Part shown: piece by piece, positions 23,336 through 34,499 of the stretch
Layout: every line of letters starts with the position of its first letter
Position numbering within the stretch: position 1 is the stretch's first letter
Assembly (NCBI GenBank): GCA_963978895.1
Contig: OZ022242.1
Location: 19,756,477 to 19,820,476, forward strand
Source of the DNA: Erpobdella octoculata
Lineage: Eukaryota; Annelida; Clitellata; Hirudinida; Erpobdellidae
Length of the DNA stretch: 64,000 nt
Direction of reading: 5' to 3'
Notes under the pieces: generated by a model
What the model was told of the DNA's origin: nothing
What the model saw: the letters and a program-made list of their open reading frames with translations, nothing else
The model's database searches: none
Position numbers and translations under genes: made by a program

Positions 23336-24172
23336 AATTTAGGGGGGTGACCGGAATTTTGTTGAGTTTTTCACAATTTTTTAAAGTTGTAGATGTTTAG
23401 TTAAATAAGAGAGGGGCCTGATACAGCATTTCCATCAATTCCTACATAACCTATTTCTATGACTACTTTCAACTTTTAACAATTTTTTGGTCATTTATAT
23501 GATTTTGGTTTTATATATCCTTTTTGATAACTTAATAAACAAACTCGTTCAATTTTACAACAACGTTATTGAAGGAAATACAATTCTAAAAGTAATATTC
23601 TCACTCGGTCATCGTAGACAATTTGAAAAGTAAGTTAACGTTTACCCCACCCTGGTCATAGATTTTTTTGGACAAAAAGTTCAATTGGCTTCAATTCTTC
23701 CCACTCCGATTATCGCCCATTTTTTGAAAAAATGCAAACTGTAAGCATCTCAATGGGGAGATGGATGGTGGCGATTTGGACCTGCCAGCCCGGGTGGCTG
23801 AAATCCACGCTAAGCTTCTGGGCATTTCAAAGCCACTATTCAAGTTTTCCTAAAATTAATTTATCAAGAACGACTTGAGTATAGTGAAAAATGTCAAAAA
23901 GATATATATATTTGTACTGTGCTTTATTTCGCTTACGACGTCTGTATCGTCAAAGCATATTTACTCAGTTTTGAATTATTTCCTGTTCTGTTATTCAATC
24001 AATTCCTAATTCTGTACTTCTGCACACAAGTTCAGTTCTTATGACATGATCCAGGATGAACATTTTGATGTTATAACATGTTTACACTTATTCTTAATTA
24101 AAATTTGTTAAATAAAAAAATGTGTCTTGACTAAAGTAATTTAAAGTTTCCAAAAGTGTCTTAAACAACTTT

Positions 24173-24345
24173 TTTTTTTATAATAATTTATAGTCCTGTA
24201 CACCAGGTGTTTTAAGACTTTAATAGCTGTATGTTGGAAATACCAAAGCACTTCCTTTTGCAGATCGTAATTTACTCCATTTTTCCTCCCTCTTCCTTTT
24301 TCCAGGCTTTGGACTAGCTCGCAAAAGGAAGGCAGAGTTTATATA
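24173..24345 (-). mobile_element. SINE-like retroposon, copy 1
   Basis: Minus-strand copy of the 170-185 bp family. Its 5' end contains agccagtcccaagcctgga (here diverged) and its 3' end ctataaa-tattat plus poly-A, seen as poly-T at 24170-24179. No clear target duplication. Confidence 0.75.
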
Positions 24346-25438
24346 ACTTTCAAAAGCAACTGTTTCAATTTGAAATTTTTTGAATAAAGCATTGTTTTTA
24401 AAAATCGTTTTTACAGTGCTTTATTATGATTGAAAACATAAAAAGAACATAAATTGAAAAGTGAATAAAAGCAAATTTGTATTTTAAAATAATGCTGGGT
24501 GAGTTTGTGATAATTAAATTCTTGAGTGATGCTTTTTATTTTTATCTAACTGTAAAGCATATACATTAACAGTGTTTTTAAACTAATTGCCAACAACTGG
24601 CATTTTGTAGTTAAAATTGTTTGACAATGTTTACTCAGTTTTAAATTCAAAGCCTAAAATAAATAACATCTGATTTTAGAAAAATTTGATATTTTTTGAA
24701 GAAATTTAAAACAATTGGGGGGATGGGAATTCTTGCCACATCTGAAACGGAGTCTTGTAGACTGCTTTCTTTTTCTCAGTGGCTGCGAAGCTCGTTTGAT
24801 TGCGGGGCCACATTAAAAATTACTTTTCATACTTCCAATTTTAGCATCTACCAGAAGGTAGGCGAAGATCACCCATACGGGTGTCAGAAATTGGTATTTA
24901 TTACAAATTTTTTCGTTCAGTTGGAAAACTGGATTCTTGACTCATTAACATAAAATAGTATAGATAAGTCAACTTTCTAAGGTGTGCTGTACACTAACCG
25001 ATAACTTCGTGGTCTTGAGTATGGTGCACAAACCACTTGTCTAACTATCCCCGGATTCCCCGACATTTTGACCCCGTCAAATGGGTCCCGGAAAAACAAT
25101 TTTGACGAAAGGGTCACCAAAATAACGGTCACTAACTAAACACATTCAAAATTCTGGATAAACTCATAATAATCATCACTTGTCATTTAAGTTAACTACA
25201 TTACTAATATAACATCGGTATACCTACTATGTCTTGTGTGAAAAATTACTTGTTATAGAGTAATGCATTATTTCAAATAGTCAAAGAGATAGTTAAGACG
25301 GTAGTTTCCGTATTCGCACCTGTCCCAATCGACAGTTACCGTAAGTAAGTAGGTACTCACCTGAGTGCTTTAGGTATACATTTAGGCAAGCAAAGAAAAT
25401 GAAGGCAAGAAGGGAGATTTTCTCATAGTTTTCTACGT
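24346..25438. other. No feature recognised
   Basis: AT-rich sequence; the 85-codon open frame at 24696 has no recognisable domain. Confidence 0.45.
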
Positions 25439-25475
25439 TTTGAATGGTGACAGTATTACAACGATGATGACGGTG

Positions 25476-25895
<420 letters not shown>

Positions 25896-27045
25896 GATGC
25901 ATGATTAGATTCAATGCATATCATATGTGACCCATTCTAAGTTCCAGTCTCATCTGTCTTAGAAAATGTAGCAAATGTACCGAATAATAAACAATATCTG
26001 AGTAGTTTCATTTAATAATTTTTTGTGTTATAATTATTAAATAAAATAAATCATGAACGAAAGACATTTCTATTAAACTTTTGAATCCATAATATTAAAA
26101 AAATATAATTTTCAATTAATAAACTTTCAATTTGATGGATAATTCTTAAATCCCTATTTATGTAATTAAACTATTTATGTAATTAAACTAAAGCCATTTA
26201 TAAATTACATTGTCTCATTCTTGTAATAAACTTAAAGCTGCGATCAAGACTTTTAATTAAACGCCTTTCTCACCTGTAGCTGTTATGTGGCTGCCCCCCG
26301 AAGGCTCCGTACATTATTTACTTTTGAACTTATTCATGTTATCCAATGCAGGTAGAAACCCAGGTGAGCTGAGCGACAATAGCGTGGTAATGATTCTTTA
26401 AATGTTATAGCAAGAAGGACGGATTGTAAAAGTATTAATTTATTTCAACAATACAACAACAAGCGACACCATATGGGTTCGTGCTTTCAATAAGTGCTAA
26501 TTCTGTTAGCCATCATTGCTCGTATCGTAGAAGTGATAATTTTTCGGGTATTTAAGGTTACTCTGAATGTTTTCTATTGCTATAACTGTAGTTACATTGT
26601 AGTTAAACTTTTATTCAGCAGGTAGATACAACTGGATTAATATCAGAGCTAATTAGATCTGTTTGTAAACAGTTTTACTCGGTGCGGATTCACAAACCTT
26701 TTAGTCAATCAGCTGATCACTCTGCAACACAGGTGAGAGAACTTATATTTATATATAGAAGTATTTAAATATTATATTTTTACAAGCAGTTTTGTAGCTG
26801 CTTTTTTAATTTAAAAATGATAGTTTTGTCGTTTAAAAAATCTGCGATTTGTCGCGTATTTTATTGTAAATTGCGAACAATGGACATATACGTACCTACA
26901 GTGGCAGTAATACGAGGGTAGGGATGTGCGCGTGAAATATTTAATTTGTTTGTTTGTGTTTTTAGCTCTGTAATTATAGAATTATTAAATGAGGTGCTAC
27001 TGAAATATTGTCAGGCTGTTTCTTAGCAAACATTTGACGTCGTTA
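25896..27045. other. No feature recognised
   Basis: No supportable exon or element. Confidence 0.45.
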
Positions 27046-27059
27046 TTAGTGAAGGGCCT

Positions 27060-27228
27060 TTTTTTTTATAATAGTTTATAGTCCTTTACACCAGGTGTTT
27101 TAAGACTGAAATGGCTGTATGTAGGAAGCACCTAAGTACTTCCTGTCGTGGATCATAATTTGTTCTTTTTAACTTTTCCCTCCTCCTTTCTCCAGGCTTG
27201 GGACTGGCTTGCAAATGCAAGGCGGAGT
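27060..27228 (-). mobile_element. SINE-like retroposon, copy 2, with target duplication
   Basis: A complete minus-strand copy with poly-A tail, flanked by perfect 14-bp direct repeats ttagtgaagggcct (27046-27059 and 27229-27242). This is the length expected from target-primed reverse transcription. The 5' block (tccaggcttgggactggctt on the plus strand) resembles the 3' region of RTE-type LINEs as I remember it. Confidence 0.88.
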
Positions 27229-27884
27229 TTAGTGAAGGGCCTGTTTTTTACACGCTTTTATTTACCTCACACTGTATGTTGTATGTTGTATTTTCAGGTT
27301 TTTTAAATCGATTTTTCGACCACTTCTACACGTCCAATTGACTTGAAAATTTCAAAACACATGTATTATCGATGACAATGCAATATTTTAATATTTTCAT
27401 ATCATAAAAATATACATTTAAACTATAATTAACTAAAATACGCCAATGCAATCAATAAGCAGGGTGGATTCAGGCCTAAATAGCGGCGTTCTCTCTATCA
27501 TTGCTAACGTTGCCTGCACCTTATACTTATACATATAACTATACTTATGCACATACTAGCAGTGCCCGTAGCGTCTTCGCTCGCATGAAATTAGAGAATT
27601 TGAACCATGCATCCATAGGTGTAGGCTCGGCCCGTCGACAACTTGGCCCAGCCCGTTTCAAAACCAAAACTCCTGGCCCGGCACGGCCCGTCTAATTTGG
27701 GCCCGACCCGTTTTTACAGGTCTAGAAATTCTATATACTTGATGAAAAACTTTGGCCCGTCCCACCTTGATTTAAGGTTTAGCCTGGCCCGTAAAAAGAC
27801 CCTAAAACAACGGCTTGGCCCGACCGGTGATAAACTGGACTCAGCTACTTTTAACCGGCACAAAACCTCAAAATACTAAGTTTT

Positions 27885-28440
27885 TGAGTAACAGTTATTT
27901 TAAAATCAAATAAACCTTATTTTGAACCCACATTTGAAGTCATGGAAACGACAGTTTTAAAAAATGATGAAACACGTACATCTTTTTTTTTGAGTAGATA
28001 CTAATTATTAATTTTTACATCTGTAGCAATTACAGTTGTTGAGTAGCAGTTATTTTAAAATCAAATAACCCTATTTTCCACCCCACATTTGAAGTCCTGG
28101 AAACCAAATTTGTAAAAAATGGTGAAACACGTATATCTTTATTTTTAGAATAGAAACTAAATACTAATTTTTACATCTGTGGTATTTACAGTTTTTGAGT
28201 AGCAGTTACTTTAAAAAACCAATAACCCTATTTTCCACCCCACATTTGAAGTCCTGGAAACCAAATTTTCAAAAAATGCTAAAACACGTATTTCATTATT
28301 TTTGGAGTAGAAACTAAATTCTAATTTTTACTCCTATAGCATTCACAGTTTTTAAGTAGCAGCTACTTTAAAAACCAAATAACCCAATTTTCAACCCACA
28401 TTTGAGGTCCGGGAAACCGAATTTTCAAAAAATGGTGAAA
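27885..28440. repeat. Satellite monomer array 1 (~157 bp unit, ~3.5 copies)
   Basis: Each monomer contains ttgagtagcagttactttaa, then ccaccccacatttgaagtcc and ggtgaaacacgtatatc. Copies begin near 27885, 28040, 28197 and 28354. Confidence 0.85.
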
Positions 28441-28929
28441 CACGTATCTTTTTATTTTTCAAGAAGAATCCATATACGAAATTTCAAAATCTCTTCATTT
28501 TTGGTTTTCGAGATATACATTGTTTTAAAAATAATTTTGTTTTCCAGTTTCTTTTATATATATACTAGCAGTGCCCGTAGCGGCTTCGCTCGCATGAAAT
28601 TAGAGAATTTGAACCGTGCATACATAGTAGAGTACTGCACGGATCAATTTTTTAGGTCTCGACTCGGTCCGTCGACAACTTGGCCCAGCCCGTTTCAAAA
28701 ACCGAAATTCCTGGCCCGGTACGGCCCGTCTAATATGGGCCCGGCCCGTTTTTAAAGGCCTAAAAGTTCTATATACTTGATGAAAAACTTCGGCCCGTCC
28801 CACCATGATTTAAGGTTTGGGGAGGGCCGTATGAAGACCCTAAAATAACGGCTTGGCCCGTCCGTCCGGTGATAAACTGAACTCATCTACTGCTAACCCG
28901 CACAAAACCTCAAAATACTAATTTTCACA

Positions 28930-29945
28930 TCTGTAGCACTTACAGTTTTTGAGTAGCAGTTATTTTAAAATCAAATAACACTTTTTCCACTTTCACAAAA
29001 AATGGTGAAACACGTATATCATTATTTTTAGAGTAGAAACTAAATATTAATTTTACTTTTGTAGCATTTACTGTTTTTGAGTAGCAGTTACTTTAAAAAC
29101 TAAGTAACCCTATTTTCCACCCCATATTTGAAGTCCTGGAAACCAAATTTTCAAAAAATTGTAAAACACGTTTATCATTATTTCTGGAGTAGAAACCAAA
29201 TACTAATTTTTACTCCTGTAGCATCTACAGTTTTCGAGTAGCAGTTACATTAAAAACCAAATAACCTTATTTTCCACCCCACATTTGAGGTCCTGGAAAC
29301 CAAATTTTAAAAAAATGGTAAAACACGTATATCTTTTTTTTTGAGTAGATACTAAGTATTAATTTTTACATCTGTGGCAATTACAGTTGTTGAGTAGCAG
29401 TTACTTTAAAAACCAAATAACCCTATTTTCCACCCCACATTTGAAGTCCTGGAAACCAAATTTTCAAAAAATTGTGAAACCCGTATATCATTATTTTTAG
29501 AGTAGAAACTAAATACTAATTTTTATTTTTGTAGCATTAACAGTTTTTGAGTAGAAGCTACTTTAAAAACCAAATAACCCAATTTTCCAACCCACATTTG
29601 AGGTCCGGGAAACCAAATTTGTAAAAAATGGTGAAACATGTATATCTTTATTTTTAGAAAAGAAACTAAATAATAATTTTTACATCTGTGGTATTTACTG
29701 TTTTTGAGTAGCAGCTACTATAAAAGACAATTAGCCCTATTTTCCACTCCACATTTGAAGTCCTGGAAACCAAATTTTCAAAAAATGCTAAAACACGTAT
29801 TTCATTATTTTTGGAATAGAAACTAAATACTAATTTTTATTCCTGTAGCATTAACAGTTTTTGAGTAGAAGCTACTTTAAAAACCAAATAACCCAATTTT
29901 ACAACCCACATTAGAGGTCCGGGAAACCGAATTTTCAAAAAATGG
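28930..29945. repeat. Satellite monomer array 2 (~157 bp unit, ~6.5 copies)
   Basis: The same monomer as array 1, with copies starting near 28951 (shortened), 29078, 29237, 29391, 29548, 29705 and 29861. Inverted partial monomers also occur at ~30720-30766 and ~31095-31165. Confidence 0.85.
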
Positions 29946-30180
29946 TGAAACACGTATCTTTTTATTTTTCAAAAAGAATCTATATACCAAATTTCAAAAT
30001 CTCCTCATTTTTGGTTTTCGAGATATACATTGTTTTAGAAAAAAATTTGTTTTCCAGTTTTTTCCCCTCAAGAGCAAAATTTTTAAAAATCCTTTCTTAG
30101 CGGATGTTTACGCTATAAAAGTAATATAAGTTCCAAATTTCACGTTCCTAGGATGAGGTGTTTGAGCTCGGCGTTGATTA

Positions 30181-30228
30181 TCAGTCAGTCAGTCAGTCAG
30201 TCAGTCAGTCAGTCAGTCAGTCAGTCAG
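30181..30228. repeat. (TCAG)n microsatellite
   Basis: About 12 units of tcag, adjoining the tail of the satellite-bearing element. Confidence 0.95.
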
Positions 30229-30773
30229 GACATGTTCTTTTATATATATAGATAAACGCGCACACACCACATCACACACACACTGAAAAACGCTCAACTG
30301 GCGCAGGTGACATGGGCGGAGTCATTCTACATTAATAGCCATGAAAGCTGCATGATAGACGTGTGGTTTATCTTTTTAATTAAACGGACCCAAACAAATT
30401 TAGTAAACAAGAAGATTTGAACGAAAACTTCAAGACTGTAGCATGGTTGAAAAATCATTTTTAATTTTTACAAGATCAAAAATTATAAAATAATATTACG
30501 AAAAAAGATACCTTTTTTCAAAAAACACGCTTTTATTATGTGTGGAAAGTGCACTAAAGAGTATAAAATAATTTTTTTCCTTTCCTTCTATATGTCATCA
30601 AATAATTTTTGACTAAAAATAAAAGCGTGGGACGTTCATCATAATCCATGGATTATGATGGAAATGGATTAGGATGAGCAAATAAAAGTTTGTGAAAAGA
30701 TATGTGTTTGGTTATTTCTTGATAATTTGTTTTCCGGGACCTCAAATGTGGGGTGGAAAATACAGTTTTTTGT

Positions 30774-31000
30774 TGTTTTTACAAACTTTTATTTAGGTTA
30801 CAATCTCTGTTTGTGTGTGTGTGTTTGGCTTTCTTTGTACACAAATCTTGCAAGTAAAATTTAACCAGCTTTTTGACTAGCTAGGAAGCGGAAACTTTCA
30901 GCATAGCTTTATATTAGATGGCAATACATGATTCAATTTAAAAAAAACTTAATTTGAACATCTTTCGTATTTCTAAATCGAGTGTATTTGAAATTAAAAT
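30774..31000 (+). repeat. Dispersed repeat family Q, second copy
   Basis: About 80-85% similar by eye to 5206-5462 over most of its length (acaaacttttatttaggtta, gactagctaggaag, cagcatagctttatatt). It is followed by inverted satellite monomer fragments. Confidence 0.65.
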
Positions 31001-31834
31001 TTGTGTAGGGTTAGTTGTATTTTAGAATAACTGTTACCTAAAACTGTAAGTGCCACAACTGTAAAAATTAGTATTCATTATTTATACTCGAAAAATAAAG
31101 ATATACGTGTTTCACCATTTTTTGATAATTTTGCTTCCGGTACCTCAAATGTGGGGTGGAAAAAAGAATTCTTTGGCTTCAAAAAACCGTGTTAATTTTT
31201 TTCATTCTCATTGAGTTTAATGTTTTTGTGTTCAGACATTAGAAGAAAAACATTAAGTTTGTCTTTGTGCTTCTGTGATTGGTTTTCACAAATGTAAAAA
31301 CGGAACTTGTATTTTCTACAATAGCACTTGTAACAGGTGTAGACAGAAATAAATATTGGAAATGTTTGGAAATACTTTCACGCAATATGATTTATTTTGT
31401 AAAATATTTTTAAATCTCTTATATTAACTTCACCGCCGGTTTCGATTGCTTGCTTGAATATGTGCAAACCTTGAAAGCAATGGCGTCGCCACATGGGAGC
31501 ACTTGGAGCACGTGCTCCCCCTGAAAAATTAAATTGTCGTAATTTCGAAGCTGATTAATTGCTTCTGCGGTCCTGCGGAGTCCGCAGTGCGGACAACGCG
31601 GTAAATATATAAAGGATTGCGTCTTTTTATAGTACTTACGTAGTTACGTTGTTTTCAAGTAAATACTACAGAAAACATTGCGACAGCAAATTTCCCAAAT
31701 ATCTTGAATTTATTTATACCGTTCCGTAATGCCGTGCGTAATGCTGACTCACACTGGCCAGCCCATAGACTTAGGATATATATACCTAGACTGGCAAGTC
31801 CCTATATAACTCTATAGTTGGGACCGTGTCTAGC

Positions 31835-32019
31835 ACAACTCTGCCTCGCTAATTGCGAGCCAGTCCCAAGCCTGGAGAAAGGAGGAGGGAAAAGTAAGAA
31901 GGATCAAATTCTGATTCACGACAGGAAGTGCTTTAGTCTAGAATTCCTACATACAGCCATTAGAGTCTTAAAACACTTGGTGTAAAGGACTATAAACTAT
32001 TATAAAAAAAAAAAAAAAA
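31835..32019 (+). mobile_element. SINE-like retroposon, copy 3, nested in the hAT element
   Basis: A full 185-bp plus-strand copy. It starts acaactctgcctcgc, contains gagccagtcccaagcctgga, and ends ctattat plus a poly-A tail. It is flanked by perfect 12-bp direct repeats accgtgtctagc (31823-31834 and 32020-32031). It inserted after the hAT element had settled. Confidence 0.93.
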
Positions 32020-32117
32020 ACCGTGTCTAGCGCGGCAAAGTCACCCCTCTCACGTGATCACTGTAAATAAGCAAATATAAACAAACTTGCCGGCCAGCTG
32101 GACTGCAAAAGAAAGAA

Positions 32118-33045
32118 ATGAAAGCACTTTCAGACACGCGCTGGAATTGCCAAGGAAGAAGTGTAGAAGTTGTACGGACAAGGCTTGCTGCAGTCAATGA
32201 AACTTTGAGCAAGATTGCCGATGAGTCATCTGACCGTAAAGTCATCGGCGAAGCTGCCGGCCTACTCAGTTGCACATCTCAGTTTGAATTTGTACTCGCC
32301 GTTGAATTCTTTGTGCGTTTGTTGTCGCCACTAGATGTGTTAACGAAAGCGTTACAAGGTCCAGATTCAACGTTGCATTCAGTTGTTATCCTAACTGAAG
32401 CTGCCATGAAATCGTTGCAAGAACTCAGAGCTGATCTGGATGCAGTTATCGCAAGTGCGAGAGAACTAGCTGTGGCGAACGACATCTCAACCGAACCAAA
32501 AGACCACAGAAGACGCAAAGTATCCCGTCGTATCGATAGCGGTGAACATGAAGTCAGTTTATCCGCACTGGATGAATTGAAGCGACAGGTGTTGGAAATT
32601 GTTGACATAAGTTTAAATGAACTGAAATCTCGCTTCATGGATGATGCAAGTGAGTTGTATCTGTTAGTTGGTGCTCTTATGCAGTCAGATGCTGACAAAG
32701 ATCAATTGCATGCTCATGTGACGAATTTGTATCCAGACCTAATTGATGCGGATGTAGTTGTAGCACAGTATGACTTAGTCCGTAAAACATCAGCATGGCT
32801 AACTGCCACCTCTGCAGGATCGTGCTAAAGCTTGTCCGCCATGCATGGAAGAACTTCGACGTTTGTATTCCATTTTGATCGCAGTTCCTGTAACAAGTGC
32901 TGGATGCGAACGTGTTTTTAGTAAGCTGGCTTTAATCAAAAATAAACTGCGTTCAACCATGGCGCAAGATCGTCTTCAGTATTTAGTATTGTGCAGTGTA
33001 GAACGGGATGTTCTGAAAACAGGCATCACTGGACAATATCGTTGA
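32118..33045 (+). pseudogene. hAT transposase remnant
   Basis: Two frames joined by a frameshift near 32815-32845. The first (236 residues) has LSDTRWNCQGRSVEVV, the region around the family's conserved R-W. The second has SILIAVPVTSAGCERVFSKL and NKLRSTMAQDRLQYLVL, the C-terminal hAT dimerisation region. N-terminal zinc finger and first catalytic residues are not found; the sequence upstream of 32100 is closed, so the copy is inactive. Confidence 0.85.
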
Positions 33046-33533
33046 CAGATTCGCGCACGCTGAAAATCGACGTATTCGTTTGATTTAATTTTCAATGTTT
33101 TGTTTTCATTGACATTGTTCAAGTTAGTACAACAGTGTGTCAGTGTCAGTGAACAGTTCAAAAATCAACAGACTAGTAGCAGGCTAGTAACGTTATATCA
33201 ATATCACCAATCATCATATTCATAGTAATATCAAAAATCAATAATCAATCAATATGTGCTGTGTAATTATTTGATTATTAAATAGAAATTCAAATTTGTC
33301 TGAAATAAATTCAATATTCATTAATTCAAAACACTGTGAACACTTCAAAACATATATTCTACTGTATCACTGTGTAAATCAATTAATCACAGAAATTCTA
33401 AATAATTTTGTAACCGATTACACGGGTATTGTCTAAAATTTTTCCGAAATCTGGTACATTGATTGCTTATTTTTAATTTGCTACATTGCTGCTCCCCCTG
33501 GATTAAAAAGCTGGCGACGCCACTGCTTGAAAG

Positions 33534-34303
33534 TGAAAATTAACTAAAATTAGCCGTCATCCAATTGAGCTGAAATTTGAAATATGTGCTCACTCCTCAT
33601 GACATTGTATTCTATTAAATTGTCAGAAAAAAAGGAAAACCTTACTAATTTTTTCACGAATGCAACTAGAAACCCGTGACCGAAAAAATAGCATTATAAG
33701 AAAACAATATTTGATTCACACATAATACATTTTCATTTATACTTTTTTTGTAACTACTTGTTTCAGTATATATCTCTCATTATGTGTGCTGTCTGTATGA
33801 TTTGAACTGTTTGGAATGAGTTTCCATGAAGTTCCCTGGTTTTTTGTAAAAGATAAATTTATTCTCACGATTCTGGTGTTAATTAAGCAGAATTAATATA
33901 TTTAATTTCTTTGCTTATTCTGTCTACAAAAACCTTGCTAAGAATAAAAACCGTGCATTCAAAAGCACAGATTATAACTCGATAAGACATTGATGACATT
34001 ATAACATTTTAACATAATTTTGCCTTCAAGATTTTTTTGAATCATAAAAATTGTTTTTTTTTGCTTATGTTTTTCAATAATTAATTTCTTTAAACCAGTT
34101 TTATTTGTGTGAAGATTTTTTCATAAATTAAATTCAACATAAATTCTGTTAAAAAATCATTGAAATTTGCCTTGTTTTTATTTCAGCCATTTTCAGCTCA
34201 TTAATATTTAATTCTCCTGAATAAATGAATATACAAGTCCTTGTTAGCGACGACTATAACAATTGAAAAGCACTGATCTTCCCACGCCTTCCTCTTGCGA
34301 GAG
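33534..34303. other. Upstream region of the ankyrin-MAGUK gene, no separate feature
   Basis: AT-rich DNA without other genes. An in-frame TGA at 34274-34276 lies upstream of the gene's ATG. Confidence 0.45.
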
Positions 34304-34407
34304 ATGGGCCGAAACACGCACGGTCCTCTTCTCATCGAAGCCATTGAAGCCAACAATTTGAAATTAGTTAGCACATTACTTGGCAAACATTTCAAGTAAG
34401 AAATTCT

Positions 34408-34499
<92 letters not shown>

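Larger units (their letters stand above)
27548..30245 (+). mobile_element. Satellite-bearing mobile element, Helentron-associated ('pearl') type, two joined copies
   Basis: The modular structure occurs twice. A head (actagcagtgcccgtagcg, 27554 and 28565) is followed by a ggcccg-rich segment, tandem ~157-bp monomers, and a tail (ttttggttttcgagatata). The second unit ends with a (TCAG)n tract (30181-30228) and gacatgttcttttatatata. There is no ORF. Known HINE/pearl elements of bivalves have a tandem core of similar size beside an ACTG-type microsatellite; the match is by architecture, not by search. Confidence 0.6.
31478..33525 (+). mobile_element. hAT transposon with broken transposase
   Basis: Ends CAATGGCGTCGCCA and TGGCGACGCCACTG are inverted repeats with one mismatch. 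Both are flanked by perfect 8-bp duplications cttgaaag (31470-31477 and 33526-33533). 'gctccccctg' motifs adjoin both ends. The interior holds a hAT transposase remnant (32118-33045) and a nested SINE (31835-32019). The total is 2048 bp. Confidence 0.93.
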
